The notes beneath the pieces were generated by a model, which was given only the letters and a program-made list of their open reading frames with translations, was not told the DNA's origin and ran no database searches. Shown here in pieces: positions 17,024 through 25,752 of a DNA stretch of 64,000 bases (position 1 is its first letter; each line of letters opens with the position of its first letter). The stretch spans positions 1-64,000 of the forward strand of contig NZ_CP031834.1 in assembly GCF_003590645.1 (NCBI RefSeq). The letters are read 5' to 3'. This stretch comes from Mesorhizobium sp. DCY119. Its GTDB lineage: Bacteria; Pseudomonadota; Alphaproteobacteria; Rhizobiales; Rhizobiaceae. The position numbers and the translations under genes were made by a program.

Positions 17024-18517
17024 ATGGCAGACAAAACCGTTGGCGATGCCGATGAAAGCCCCGGCATGAAAACGGGACGCTCCGTGCCCCTTTCGCGCGG
17101 CCTGTCGACCAAGCTGCTCGTGCTGACCATCATTTTCGTGCTGATCGCGGAAGTGCTGATCTTCCTGCCGTCGATCGCCAATTTCCGCCTGCGCTGGCTG
17201 GAAGAACGGCTCGGCACCGCCGCCGCCGTTTCCATCGTGCTCGTTCAGACCGACCCCTCCGACCTGTCGCGCGAGGTGCAGCAGGACGTGTTGAGATCGA
17301 TCGGCGCCAAGGCGATCGCTGTGCGCGACGGCGGCGTGTCGCGCCTTCTCGTCGTCGCGAAAATGCCGCCGCAGGTGGATGAGCATATCGACCTTGCCAA
17401 TACCGGCCCGATGGAAGCGATGAACAGCGCGCTGAGCACGCTGTTTACAGGCGGCGACCGCATGCTGCGCGTGTTCGGTCCCGTCGGCGACAGCGAGAAG
17501 GAATTCGAGCTGATCATTCCGGACTACAAGCTGCGCAAGGCGATGCTGGTCTATTCGCGCAACGTCGCCTTCCTGTCGCTGCTGATCTCGCTGTTTACCG
17601 CAACGCTTGTCTTCTATGCGATCGACCGGATCATGATCCGCCCGATCCGCGCCATGACGCAATCCATGCTGGCCTTTTCGCAGGCGCCTGACGATCCAAG
17701 CCGCATCATCGAACCGGAAGACCGCGGCGACGAGATCGGCGTTGCCGAGCGCAAGCTTTCGGACATGCAGCAGCGCCTGCAAAAGACGCTCAACGAGCAG
17801 CGGCATCTCGCCGACCTTGGCCTTGCGGTCTCGAAGATCAACCACGACATGCGCAACATACTGGCCTCGGCGCAGCTGATGTCGGACCGGCTCGGGATGG
17901 TCCGGGACCCCACCGTTCAATCCCTCGTTCCCAAGCTGGTGCGCGCACTGGACCGCGCCGTTTCCTATTCGGAAGGCGTGCTGACCTATGGCCGCACGCA
18001 GGAAGCGCCGCCGTCGCGCCGGCGCCTGCGGCTGCGGCAGACCGTCGAGGATGTACAGGGCCTGCTCGGCATCGATCCCGAGGGCGAGATCGAGTTCATC
18101 AATGACGTCGAGCCGAATTTCGAAGTGGATGCCGATTCGGAACAGCTGGTGCGCGTGCTCACCAATCTGTGCCGCAACTCCATCCAGGCGATGGCCGCCG
18201 ATACCGAGGGCGCCATCGTCCGGCGGCTCTCCATCTCTGCCGACCGCACCGGCAGCGTCAGCCGCATCCTGGTGACCGATACCGGCCCCGGCCTGCCGCA
18301 AAAGGCGCGCGAGAACCTTTTCGCCGCCTTCCGCGGCTCGGCGCGCAGCGGCGGCACCGGCCTTGGGCTGGCGATCGCCCACGAACTGGTGCGGGCCCAT
18401 GGCGGCGCGCTCGACCTCGTCGAAAGCGTCGGCGGCCGCACGGTGTTCTCCGTCACCATACCCGACCAGCCCGTCCGCCTCGACGAAGCGCGCCATCACC
18501 TGCGCCGGCCGGCCTGA
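17024..18517 (+). CDS. Orphan sensor histidine kinase
   Basis: A 497-residue membrane kinase. Membrane helices lie at about 28-48 (KLLVLTIIFVLIAEVLIFLPS) and about 183-205, and flank a periplasmic sensor domain of about 130 residues. A HAMP linker follows, then an atypical H-box (LAVSKINHDMRNILASAQ), an N-box (NLCRNSIQAM), G1 (DTGPGLP) and G2 (GGTGLGLAIAHELVRAHGG). No response regulator is nearby. It starts 34 bases after the flavoprotein gene and may be cotranscribed. The signal is unknown. Confidence 0.88.
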   Translation: MADKTVGDADESPGMKTGRSVPLSRGLSTKLLVLTIIFVLIAEVLIFLPSIANFRLRWLEERLGTAAAVSIVLVQTDPSDLSREVQQDVLRSIGAKAIAVRDGGVSRLLVVAKMPPQVDEHIDLANTGPMEAMNSALSTLFTGGDRMLRVFGPVGDSEKEFELIIPDYKLRKAMLVYSRNVAFLSLLISLFTATLVFYAIDRIMIRPIRAMTQSMLAFSQAPDDPSRIIEPEDRGDEIGVAERKLSDMQQRLQKTLNEQRHLADLGLAVSKINHDMRNILASAQLMSDRLGMVRDPTVQSLVPKLVRALDRAVSYSEGVLTYGRTQEAPPSRRRLRLRQTVEDVQGLLGIDPEGEIEFINDVEPNFEVDADSEQLVRVLTNLCRNSIQAMAADTEGAIVRRLSISADRTGSVSRILVTDTGPGLPQKARENLFAAFRGSARSGGTGLGLAIAHELVRAHGGALDLVESVGGRTVFSVTIPDQPVRLDEARHHLRRPA

Positions 18518-18727
18518 GACTAGGCGGCACGGACCGGCCACTGGTGCCGGCGCAACGTCGATACGACAGCATGTCGGATGCGCGCAGGCTGTGGACCGAT
18601 TTCAACGACGAAAAAAGTTTGCCGGCACCCGCTTGCTTTTCATTCCTTCAATCGCTAGGTAGCACTTCTCATCGCGGTGGGGACAAAATCCCTGCCAGCG
18701 GCGATCGTGTGAAACACGGTCGATTGC

Positions 18728-18804
18728 GCGCCCGTAGCTCAGCTGGATAGAGCACCAGACTACGAATCTGGGGGTCAGAGGTTCGAATCCTTTCGGGCGC
18801 GCCA
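18728..18804 (+). tRNA. tRNA-Arg (ACG)
   Basis: A 77-base cloverleaf: acceptor GCGCCCG pairs with CGGGCGC, the anticodon stem is CCAGA/TCTGG with anticodon ACG at 18762-18764, the T-arm contains GGTTCGAATCC, and CCA is encoded. It reads CGN arginine codons after A-to-I editing. Confidence 0.97.
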
Positions 18805-18973
18805 ATTTTCTCAAACTTGACCGTTTGCCGCGCCGCTAAAATCAGAATTAGCACGCCGAATTTCTATATTTAGCTGCTGGCCCGCCTGAGGCCAACTGCG
18901 TAAAGCGCGCCGCCTCCCCTGGCTCCAACCTACTGCTCTGCATTCTCGCTTGACTCATTCATATCTCGGCGGT

Positions 18974-18991
18974 TATTGGTTTCAATCAATA
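18974..18991. promoter_or_regulatory. Possible ArsR operator
   Basis: TATTG (18974-18978) and CAATA (18987-18991) form an inverted repeat with an 8-base centre, 22 bases before the ArsR-type gene. ArsR proteins often bind such AT-rich dyads in their own promoter. Confidence 0.35.
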
Positions 18992-19012
18992 GCCCATGAG
19001 TTATGAATTGCG

Positions 19013-19336
19013 ATGACGCAGCTCCACGATGTCCTTTTCAGAACGCTTGCCGACCCGACGCGGCGGGCCATCTTCGAGCGGCTGTGTCGCGACGGAGCCC
19101 AGACGGTCGTCGCGCTGACGGCTCAGGCCGGGGTCTCGCAACCTGCCGTATCGAAGCATCTCGGGGTTCTGAAGCGGGCCGGGCTGGTGCATGACCGCCA
19201 CGAAGGCCGCCAGACGCATTACAGCGCGCAGCTCGGCGCCCTGGCCCCGTTGATCGACTGGACAAACCAGATGGGCGGGTTTTGGCAAAGCCGGTTCGAC
19301 GAACTCGAAGACCTGCTCAAAAGGATGGATCAATGA
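19013..19336 (+). CDS. ArsR-family regulator
   Basis: A 107-residue winged-helix protein: FRTLADPTRRAIFERLCRDGAQTVVALTAQAGVSQPAVSKHLGVLKRAGLVHDRHEGRQTHYS is the classic ArsR domain. No metal-binding cysteine pair is present in the recognition helix, so it is of the metal-free type often paired with AHSA1 genes. Its ATGA overlap with the next gene shows translational coupling. Confidence 0.92.
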   Translation: MTQLHDVLFRTLADPTRRAIFERLCRDGAQTVVALTAQAGVSQPAVSKHLGVLKRAGLVHDRHEGRQTHYSAQLGALAPLIDWTNQMGGFWQSRFDELEDLLKRMDQ

Positions 19337-19743
19337 GTAATACAGCGACCGAAACCCTCTCCGTCATTGTCGAACGGGAGGTGCCTTTTGCACCGGAAAA
19401 GATCTGGCGCGCGCTCACCCAGCCGCACCTCATCGAGGAGTGGCTGATGAAGAACGATTTCAAGCCGGTCCTGGATCACCGTTTCAATCTCAGCGCAGAC
19501 TGGGGCAGCGTGGATTGCCGGGTACAGACAGTCGAGCCGAACAGGAAGCTGTCCTACACCTGGGAGACCAAGGATCTCGAAAGTGTCGTCACATGGTCTC
19601 TCATCCCGACGAGCACGGGGACACGCCTGCGCATGGAGCAGACTGGCTTCCGGCCGGATCAGCAGCCTTACTACCGGGGCGCCACGGTCGGCTGGCAAAG
19701 GTTCTTTGCGGCCCTGGAGCAGGTCCTGGCACGGCCGGATTGA
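19333..19743 (+). CDS. AHSA1/SRPBCC-domain protein
   Basis: A 136-residue protein of the START-like AHSA1 fold: VEREVPFAPEKIWRALTQPHLIEEWLMKNDF at the start and GTRLRMEQTGF and GWQRFFAALEQVL near the end. Members bind hydrophobic ligands, and the family name comes from Hsp90 activators. The ArsR-AHSA1 pair is widespread, but its physiological role is largely unknown. ATG at 19333 overlaps the ArsR stop. Confidence 0.88.
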   Translation: MSNTATETLSVIVEREVPFAPEKIWRALTQPHLIEEWLMKNDFKPVLDHRFNLSADWGSVDCRVQTVEPNRKLSYTWETKDLESVVTWSLIPTSTGTRLRMEQTGFRPDQQPYYRGATVGWQRFFAALEQVLARPD

Positions 19744-19784
19744 AGCGCACGTCCAAGCTTCGTTCATGTGAAAAGGAGGATCTC

Positions 19785-20015
19785 ATGAAGTGGAATTTTT
19801 GGATTAGGCAGTTCCATCGCTGGACGTCGATCATCTTTACAGTGATCGTCGCCGCCATCTTCATCACATTGGGCGTGGGGAAGGAGCCCGTCCAGTGGGT
19901 GTATTTCCTGCCGTTGTTCCCGCTTGCCTTGCTCGTGTTCACCGGGCTGTATTTGTTCGCGCTGCCCTATGCCGCCAGGTGGCGCAACGGGCAAGGCACC
20001 ACCAGTGAGGCGTGA
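19785..20015 (+). CDS. Small two-helix membrane protein
   Basis: A 76-residue protein (MKWNFWIRQFHRWTSIIFTV...) with two hydrophobic helices (SIIFTVIVAAIFITLGV and VYFLPLFPLALLVFTGLYLFAL). A strong AAAAGGAGG ribosome site precedes ATG. It lies 41 bases after the AHSA1 gene and probably belongs to the same operon. The FHRWTS motif recalls small DUF-type membrane proteins found beside ArsR/AHSA1 genes. Function unknown. Confidence 0.75.
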   Translation: MKWNFWIRQFHRWTSIIFTVIVAAIFITLGVGKEPVQWVYFLPLFPLALLVFTGLYLFALPYAARWRNGQGTTSEA

Positions 20016-20020
20016 ACATA

Positions 20021-20500
20021 ATGGCCGATGAAAAGCCCGGCACAGCGCGGAAACCGCCCGCCAAGCCGCGAAAACCAGCACCAAAGCCGGAGCCCGGCAA
20101 GGTCGTGCTTCTCTCGGGCGGCAACCCGCAGATCGCCAAGGGATATGGCGACGCCCCGGTGCAGGCCTATATCGCGGCCATGCCGGGCTGGAAAAGCGAC
20201 CTCGGCCGCCGCCTCGACGCGCTCGTCGAACGCACCGTCCCCGGTGTGAGCAAGGCCGTCAAATGGAACTCGCCATTTTACGGCGTCGAGAGCGGAAGCT
20301 GGTTTCTGAGCTTTCACTGCATGACCAAGTACATCAAGGTTGCCTTCTTCAAGGGCGCGTCCCTGCATCCTCTCCCGCCCGGCACCTCCAAGCAGAAGGA
20401 CGTGCGCTATCTCGACATCCACGAGGACGATCCGTTCGATGAGGCCCAGTTTGCCGACTGGGTGAAACAGGCCAGCCAATTGCCGGGCGAACGAATGTGA
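20021..20500 (+). CDS. DUF1801 (YdhG-like) protein
   Basis: A 159-residue protein with a basic Pro/Ala/Lys-rich N-terminal tail (about 1-28) followed by a DUF1801 domain: VQAYIAAMPGWKSDLGRRLDALVERTVPGVSKAVKWNSPFYGVESGSWFLSFHCMTKYIKVAFFKGASL. ATG at 20021 has GAGG at good spacing; GTG at 20012 would overlap the previous stop. The fold resembles frataxin-like proteins, and the role is unknown. Confidence 0.85.
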   Translation: MADEKPGTARKPPAKPRKPAPKPEPGKVVLLSGGNPQIAKGYGDAPVQAYIAAMPGWKSDLGRRLDALVERTVPGVSKAVKWNSPFYGVESGSWFLSFHCMTKYIKVAFFKGASLHPLPPGTSKQKDVRYLDIHEDDPFDEAQFADWVKQASQLPGERM

Positions 20501-20653
20501 GCAGGAGGTGGCAAGGCGCGAGCGCAGCGTGAGCCAGTGACGTTCCGCCCAAGTCGACCGCTGTCCAAAAAAATTGAGGACCCGTGTCGGATTGACGAAA
20601 CCCCGTTCGTCCTTGGAGCATAGACCGGCAAATCAGCTACAAGGATAAGCGAC

Positions 20654-21097
20654 ATGCCCAGCACTGTACGTTTGCATCGCGTTCTGGCAACCAGCCCGGA
20701 AAAAGTCTATCGCGCATTCCTCGAGGGAGATGCGCTCGCGAAATGGCTTCCGCCCAACGGCTTCACCTGCACGGTTCATCATCTGGAAGCAAAAGTCGGC
20801 GGCACCTTCAGGATGTCGTTCCGCAACTTCACAACGGGCGATAGCCACGCGTTCGGTGGCGAATATCTCGAACTCGTTGCGGGCGAACGCGTGCGTTATA
20901 CGGACAAATTCGACGATCCCAACCTGCCGGGCGAGATGGAGGTGACGGTGACGTTGAAGAAAGTATCGGTCGGAACCGAGCTGGACATCACGCAGGCGGG
21001 CATCCCGGACCTCATTCCAGCCGAAGCTTGTTATCTCGGTTGGCAGGAGTCATTGCGAAACCTGGCACGGCTCGTCGAGCCGGAAATCAAACAATAG
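20654..21097 (+). CDS. AHSA1/SRPBCC-domain protein
   Basis: A 147-residue START-like protein: VRLHRVLATSPEKVYRAFLEGDALAKWLPPNGFTCTVHHLEAKVGGTFRMSFRNF and a C-terminal helix CYLGWQESLRNLARLVEPE. It is clearly paralogous to the AHSA1 gene at 19.3 kb and resembles the YndB/polyketide-cyclase subgroup. An AAGGA ribosome site precedes ATG. No regulator is adjacent. Confidence 0.87.
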   Translation: MPSTVRLHRVLATSPEKVYRAFLEGDALAKWLPPNGFTCTVHHLEAKVGGTFRMSFRNFTTGDSHAFGGEYLELVAGERVRYTDKFDDPNLPGEMEVTVTLKKVSVGTELDITQAGIPDLIPAEACYLGWQESLRNLARLVEPEIKQ

Positions 21098-21308
21098 AAC
21101 GCTGTCTCCAAGGTCGAAAGTCTCGCTGAAATCGACCAACTCCACTCCTGATCCGTGCAGTCAGGAGTGGCCAAAACAGCGAGCAGGCCGCACCCTGCCC
21201 TGCGACCGTATTAGGCGATGAAGTCGATGCACTCCTGCGGCCGTAGCGTCTGCGGCCAGGCCGAGACGCTGGACGCAGCTATCGGATCGGCGACGAGAGG
21301 AGAACACC

Positions 21309-21971
21309 ATGACCCTTCCAATGCTCCCCACCATTACCGCCTTTGAACGGTCGCCCGACCGTGGCAAGGGCCTTGCGCGTGACATGCGCGTTCGCTGGGC
21401 GCTTGAAGAAGTGGGCCAGCCCTATGACGTGCGCCTTGTTTCGTTCGCCGGGATGAACGAGCCGGCACATCGCGCGCTCCATCCTTTCGGGCAGATTCCG
21501 ACCTATGAAGAAGGCGGGCTTGCTCTGTTCGAGTCCGGGGCGATCGTGTTCCATATCGCGGAGCGCCACGCGGGCCTGCTGCCAGACGATGCGAATGCCC
21601 GGGCGCGCGCGATCACATGGATGTTTGCCGCGCTCAGCACGGTGGAACCGCCGATCGTTGACCTGCAGATCGCCAAGCTCGTAGAGCACGACAAGCCGTG
21701 GTCCGAGCAGCGCCTGCCTCTCGTCAAGAATCGCATCCGGGAGCGGCTGGGCGAACTTTCCGACCGCCTTGGCGATGCCGAATGGCTCGATGGTGCGTTC
21801 AGCGCCGGCGACCTGATGATGGTGCATGTGCTGCTCAGGCTGCGGGGATCGGGCATACTCGACGAATACCCGACCCTCTCCGCCTATGTCGCCCGCGGCG
21901 AGGCACGGCCCGCCTACAAGCGCGCTTTCGATGCTCAATTGGCGGTTTTCACCGCCGGATCGAACGGCTGA
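21309..21971 (+). CDS. Glutathione S-transferase
   Basis: A 220-residue protein with the thioredoxin-like N-terminal domain (RWALEEVGQPYDVRLVSF, then GQIPTYEEGGLALFESGAIVFHIAERH, the cis-Pro and Glu-Ser glutathione site) and an all-helical C-terminal domain (LGDAEWLDGAFSAGDLMMVHVLLRLRG, with the conserved N-capping Asp). It probably conjugates or detoxifies electrophiles with glutathione. A GAGGAG ribosome site precedes ATG. Confidence 0.9.
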   Translation: MTLPMLPTITAFERSPDRGKGLARDMRVRWALEEVGQPYDVRLVSFAGMNEPAHRALHPFGQIPTYEEGGLALFESGAIVFHIAERHAGLLPDDANARARAITWMFAALSTVEPPIVDLQIAKLVEHDKPWSEQRLPLVKNRIRERLGELSDRLGDAEWLDGAFSAGDLMMVHVLLRLRGSGILDEYPTLSAYVARGEARPAYKRAFDAQLAVFTAGSNG

Positions 21972-21986
21972 CAAGCCTTCTTCGGC

Positions 21987-22751
21987 TCACCCGCTCATGG
22001 TGCCTGCACGGGAGAAAGCTGCCCGGCGGTTGACCAGAAAGAGGACGAGGTCCGTCTCCCGGGTCGCCGTCACCTCGGGCGCGAACTCATCGGCGCCGAT
22101 GGTCAACGCTACATGCGTTTCGGCTTGCTTGTCTCCGACCGAGACCTCGCCACGGAACACATACAGCCAGCGATCGAACCCCGGCATCGTCGGCAGGTCG
22201 ATGCTTTCCCCCGCCGACAAATGGGTGTCGTAGAGGTAGACGGCCTGGCGCACGAAGCTCGGTGCCGCCGAGCCCATAGGTCCCGCCAGCAGCCGCCAGC
22301 GATCTGTGCTCTCGGTTTCGTCGAGGCCGACGAACTGGACCCCTGGCTCCATATTGGCTGCTTCGGGCCGCACAAAGATCTGCAGCATTTCGATCGGATC
22401 ATCCCCGATCACCGCTTCTTCATGCGAAAAGCCGGCACCGGCGTTCATCACCATCAAGCGATTGGGCGAGATGACCTCGCTGCGACCGGCGGAATCCGTG
22501 TGCTGCATGCGGCCTGAGCGCAGATAGCTGATGATCTCGTCGTTACGATGCTCGTGCATCCTGACGACCAGGCCGGGCTGCAACCGCGCATGGTCAATGA
22601 GGCCGAGCCCGCCGAAACCACCATCGTCTGGCCGGCCCAACGCAGCACCGGGGTGGATGCGGCGGAGTTTGAAGGGGCCGTGGTCCCTTACCAGATGGGT
22701 GTCGGGCGAGACGAATTTCACCGCCTCTTTGGTCGCTGTTTCTATAGTCAT
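21987..22751 (-). CDS. Pirin-family bicupin
   Basis: A 254-residue two-cupin protein. The first cupin has the pirin iron ligands (VVRMHEHRNDEIISYLRSGRMQH and GAGFSHEE). The second half (QAVYLYDTHLSAGESIDLPTMPGFDRWLYVFRGEVSV) matches the pirin C-terminal domain. Bacterial pirins include quercetinases and metabolic regulators. It starts 5 bases after the hydrolase gene, so the two are an operon, and the ribosome site (GGAGTAAAGAAG) lies inside that junction. Confidence 0.87.
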   Translation of the reverse strand: MTIETATKEAVKFVSPDTHLVRDHGPFKLRRIHPGAALGRPDDGGFGGLGLIDHARLQPGLVVRMHEHRNDEIISYLRSGRMQHTDSAGRSEVISPNRLMVMNAGAGFSHEEAVIGDDPIEMLQIFVRPEAANMEPGVQFVGLDETESTDRWRLLAGPMGSAAPSFVRQAVYLYDTHLSAGESIDLPTMPGFDRWLYVFRGEVSVGDKQAETHVALTIGADEFAPEVTATRETDLVLFLVNRRAAFSRAGTMSG

Positions 22752-22756
22752 CTTCT

Positions 22757-23620
22757 TTACTCCGTAACTGCGTGCGAGCCCGCTCTTGAAACGGTCTTGC
22801 GGATCAGATCGGCGACGAATTCGGGCCTCTCTTCAGGCACCCAATGGCCGCAATTTTCAACGATCCCGGCATCGACTTTCTCGGCGACCAGCTTGGCAGC
22901 ATTGCCCGAGTAGTCAGCCATCACCATTGCCCCGCCATAGGATGCGACGGGAACGGTAAGCTTTTGCGCGCTGAGTTCCTTGAGCTGCTCACCGATCTCG
23001 GGGATCGCGTGATACTGCATCAGGCTCGCGCGCAATGCGCCGACCCCGCTATAGGCGCGGATGTAGTCCGCGGCCTCGTTGGGCGTGATCGCATTGGGAT
23101 TGAAGGCGAAGTCCCGGTAGAAATGGTTCAGATAGGCCGGGATATCACTCCCGATCATCTTGGTGGCCATATCCACATCCTGATGAAATTTCAGATGCCA
23201 GAACAACGTCGCCAAATCGGGTACCTCATCGCTGACGATGCCCCAAAGGGGCGCTTCGATCAGGGTGAGGGACTTGCAGCGATCGCGGTACTTTGCGGCG
23301 AAGGCGTAAGCCACCGGCCCGCCGAGATCATGGCCGACGAGATGGACGCGCCCGACACCGAAATGCTGAATGAGCGCCAGGATATCGTCGGCCTGGGTCA
23401 AAGCATCATAGCCTGTCATAGGCTTGAAACTGTCCCCACAACCGCGAAGATCAGGCGCAATAAGCCGGTAGTCGCCGTCGAGCAGGGCGCTGACGCGGTC
23501 CCACTCCCGGCTTGTCTGCGGCCAGCCATGCAGAAGCACGATCGTTTCATCGCCATGGCCGGACGACAAGGCATGCAAGAAGCCGCCCTCGACGGGAACG
23601 CGGTGACTGGTGCGGCTCAT
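22757..23620 (-). CDS. Alpha/beta hydrolase, epoxide hydrolase-like
   Basis: A 287-residue hydrolase with the HGWPQTSREWD oxyanion-hole motif, the nucleophile elbow GHDLGGPVAYAF (Asp nucleophile near 100) and the terminal NCGHWVPEERPE catalytic His. An Asp nucleophile points to epoxide hydrolase or haloalkane/fluoroacetate dehalogenase activity rather than an esterase. ATG at 23620 follows a GGAGG site. It is the first gene of a two-gene operon with the pirin. Confidence 0.87.
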   Translation of the reverse strand: MSRTSHRVPVEGGFLHALSSGHGDETIVLLHGWPQTSREWDRVSALLDGDYRLIAPDLRGCGDSFKPMTGYDALTQADDILALIQHFGVGRVHLVGHDLGGPVAYAFAAKYRDRCKSLTLIEAPLWGIVSDEVPDLATLFWHLKFHQDVDMATKMIGSDIPAYLNHFYRDFAFNPNAITPNEAADYIRAYSGVGALRASLMQYHAIPEIGEQLKELSAQKLTVPVASYGGAMVMADYSGNAAKLVAEKVDAGIVENCGHWVPEERPEFVADLIRKTVSRAGSHAVTE

Positions 23621-23730
23621 CACAAAGTCCTCCGCAACACGGCGTTTCGGCGGTCACAACATACATCGGTCATGGAATCTGATCCTTTTCGGTGGTTGCA
23701 TTTGGCGCGCCGGGCGCGCCTTGGCGCAGG

Positions 23731-24195
23731 TCAGTCAATCGGCGGGCCGACGAATTCGACGCTGTATTTCGCAGCGATCTCGTTCACCCGGTCCATATCG
23801 TTCTGTGGCGACAGCCCCTCTTTTGCGACTTCGCGGAAGAAGCCTTCGCCGTGCCCCGGCGACAGCATGATGAGCACGCGGGACAGGCCGGGGCCGATGC
23901 CCTTGAAGGCGTGGCGCGCGCCGGGCGGGATCAACGCGGTTGTCCCCACCTCGGCCACGGCTTCCGTGCCGTCACAGTGGAACTTCACCGACCCGGACAG
24001 CACCGTGAACATCTCGTACTCGGTATGGTGTATGTGCAAAGGGGGCCCCGCCCCTTCCTCGATTTCCTCTTCGAACACGCAGAAGGCACCGCCCGTATCT
24101 TCGGGCGTGATCCGGAAATGGCGCTTGAAACCAAAGACGCTGTTGGGCTCGCCCGAAGCGATGGCATTGACGATCGGAAAATGTTTCTGGGTCAT
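23731..24195 (-). CDS. Single-domain cupin protein
   Basis: A 154-residue cupin with motif 1 PPLHIHHTEYEMFTVLSGSVKF (His, His and Glu metal ligands) and motif 2 TTALIPPGARHAFKG. The pattern resembles small quercetin dioxygenase-like or mannose-isomerase-like cupins, and the substrate is unknown. It sits in the same-strand group of detoxification-type genes between the isochorismatase and the hydrolase. Confidence 0.83.
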   Translation of the reverse strand: MTQKHFPIVNAIASGEPNSVFGFKRHFRITPEDTGGAFCVFEEEIEEGAGPPLHIHHTEYEMFTVLSGSVKFHCDGTEAVAEVGTTALIPPGARHAFKGIGPGLSRVLIMLSPGHGEGFFREVAKEGLSPQNDMDRVNEIAAKYSVEFVGPPID

Positions 24196-24313
24196 GTTCT
24201 TTCCAATTCCTTGATCGATGGTGGGTCGATGGGCGCATGATCTTCAACGCCCCGGTGACGATCCACCGTTCGGCGTCTCCTGCATCATACGCCGCGTCAA
24301 TCACGCCGCGCGG

Positions 24314-24907
24314 TTACGCGTGGACAGGGGGCAAGACCTCGGTGAAGAGCAACTGGATGAGCTGCTGGCCCTTGGGCGAACCCCAGTTCTGGGCGAGTTC
24401 GGCGATCATGGTGTTGGTTGCGGTCAAAATGACGCCGGCGTCCTGCATGCGGCGGCGCGACATGTCCTCGGAAAGCTCGTACGGCGATCCCGAAGCGTCC
24501 ATGACGGCCTGCACATTATAGCCTTCGCCGACCGCGTCGATCGCCGGGAACACCAGGCAGACGTCGGTGGTCACACCGGCCATGATCAGGTTCTTGCGGC
24601 CCGTCGCCTCGACAGCCGCCTTGAAGTTGGCGTCGGTCCAGGCATTGACGATGCCTTCGCGCTTGACGCGCTTGTCGAAGGCGTCGGGCAGGATCTCCTT
24701 CAGCTCCGGCAGCAGCGGACCCTGCAAACGGTCCTCCTGGCTGGAGGTGAGCACGGTCGGGATGCCGAGGATGCTGGCGGCCTTGGCCAGGGCGAGCGAC
24801 ATGCGCTTGGCCTGCTCGACGTCGATGTTCTTGATGAGCTGCATGGTGCCGACCTGATGGTCGATCAGCAGAAGTGCCGAGTTCTCTGCGGTGAATAGCG
24901 TGGTCAT
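24314..24907 (-). CDS. Isochorismatase-family hydrolase (YcaC-like)
   Basis: A 197-residue protein with the cysteine hydrolase triad: Asp in SALLLIDHQVGTM, Lys in DKRVKREGIVNAW and Cys in MAGVTTDVCLVFPA. This subgroup (YcaC-like) has no settled substrate. ATG at 24907 follows GAGGAG; the longer frame to 25090 is not supported. It is 198 bases from the TetR gene on the same strand. Confidence 0.88.
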   Translation of the reverse strand: MTTLFTAENSALLLIDHQVGTMQLIKNIDVEQAKRMSLALAKAASILGIPTVLTSSQEDRLQGPLLPELKEILPDAFDKRVKREGIVNAWTDANFKAAVEATGRKNLIMAGVTTDVCLVFPAIDAVGEGYNVQAVMDASGSPYELSEDMSRRRMQDAGVILTATNTMIAELAQNWGSPKGQQLIQLLFTEVLPPVHA

Positions 24908-25105
24908 GTCTGATCTCCTCTGCCCGCGACGAGCTTGATTGCTCGTTGTGGAAGATACGGATGGAACGAGGTGTTGAGGAGACTTGATATTTGTCGTCAT
25001 CACGTTCCATAAATGAAACATGAAGGCGGGTCGTCGTAACGTTGAGGTGTAACTGACGTTGGGCGCGCCGAGCCACCTGCCATATGGCAAAGCCTGAGCC
25101 GCTAT

Positions 25106-25687
25106 TCAGGACAAGGATCGTTCGCCAATGCCTTCGACGACAATGCGGATGAGGCGCCGGATATCATCCTCACTGAACGGCCCACCGGAAAGGGCCGTAA
25201 GCATGGCCTGCGCATAGATACCGAGTAGAACCAGCGACATGAAATTGGGATCCTCGTCCTTGCGGATGACACCCTGTCGTTGACCAAGCACCAGAAGGTC
25301 TCTTACGAGCCGCTGGAACGTCGGGCGACCAGTCGGCGGTTCGAAAGACGGTCTCTCTGTGGGGGCAAGGGCAAGCCTTGCAATCGAGGGATTGGCCAGG
25401 CACCAGCGCGCGCTGTCGAGAAAGACAAGCTCCAGGAGAACAAATACGTCTTCGTTCGCCTCCATGTGGGCGCGATAGATTGCATCGCCCGCTTCCACGC
25501 GGGCGATAAGCTGCAAGGCGATTTCCTCTTTCGAGCTGAACAGATTGTAGACCGTCTTGCGGGTCAAGCCGGCGCGCGTTGCAATTTCCTCCACGGACGT
25601 GTCGGCAAACCCCAGTTCCCGGAATGCCAGGTCGGCGGCATCGAGGATGAGTGTTCGCGACCGTTCCGTTCGCTTCGGTATTGCCAT
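25106..25687 (-). CDS. TetR-family regulator
   Basis: A 193-residue protein with an N-terminal HTH (RTLILDAADLAFRELGFADTSVEEIATRAGLTRKTVYNLFSSKEEIALQLI) and a helical C-terminal ligand domain. It is divergent from the DUF4336 gene with a palindromic site between them, so it probably controls that gene and itself. Confidence 0.9.
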   Translation of the reverse strand: MAIPKRTERSRTLILDAADLAFRELGFADTSVEEIATRAGLTRKTVYNLFSSKEEIALQLIARVEAGDAIYRAHMEANEDVFVLLELVFLDSARWCLANPSIARLALAPTERPSFEPPTGRPTFQRLVRDLLVLGQRQGVIRKDEDPNFMSLVLLGIYAQAMLTALSGGPFSEDDIRRLIRIVVEGIGERSLS

Positions 25688-25701
25688 TTTTATACTCTAG
25701 T

Positions 25702-25725
25702 GTAAATTTACTCATATGTAAATTT
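25702..25725. promoter_or_regulatory. Operator-like palindrome in the tetR/DUF4336 promoter
   Basis: GTAAATTTAC (25702-25711) is a perfect palindrome, and TGTAAATTT recurs at 25717-25725. The paired sites lie 14 bases upstream of the TetR start and 28 bases upstream of the divergent gene. Confidence 0.5.
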
Positions 25726-25752
25726 TTAGATCGATCGGGAACTTTGCAGGAA

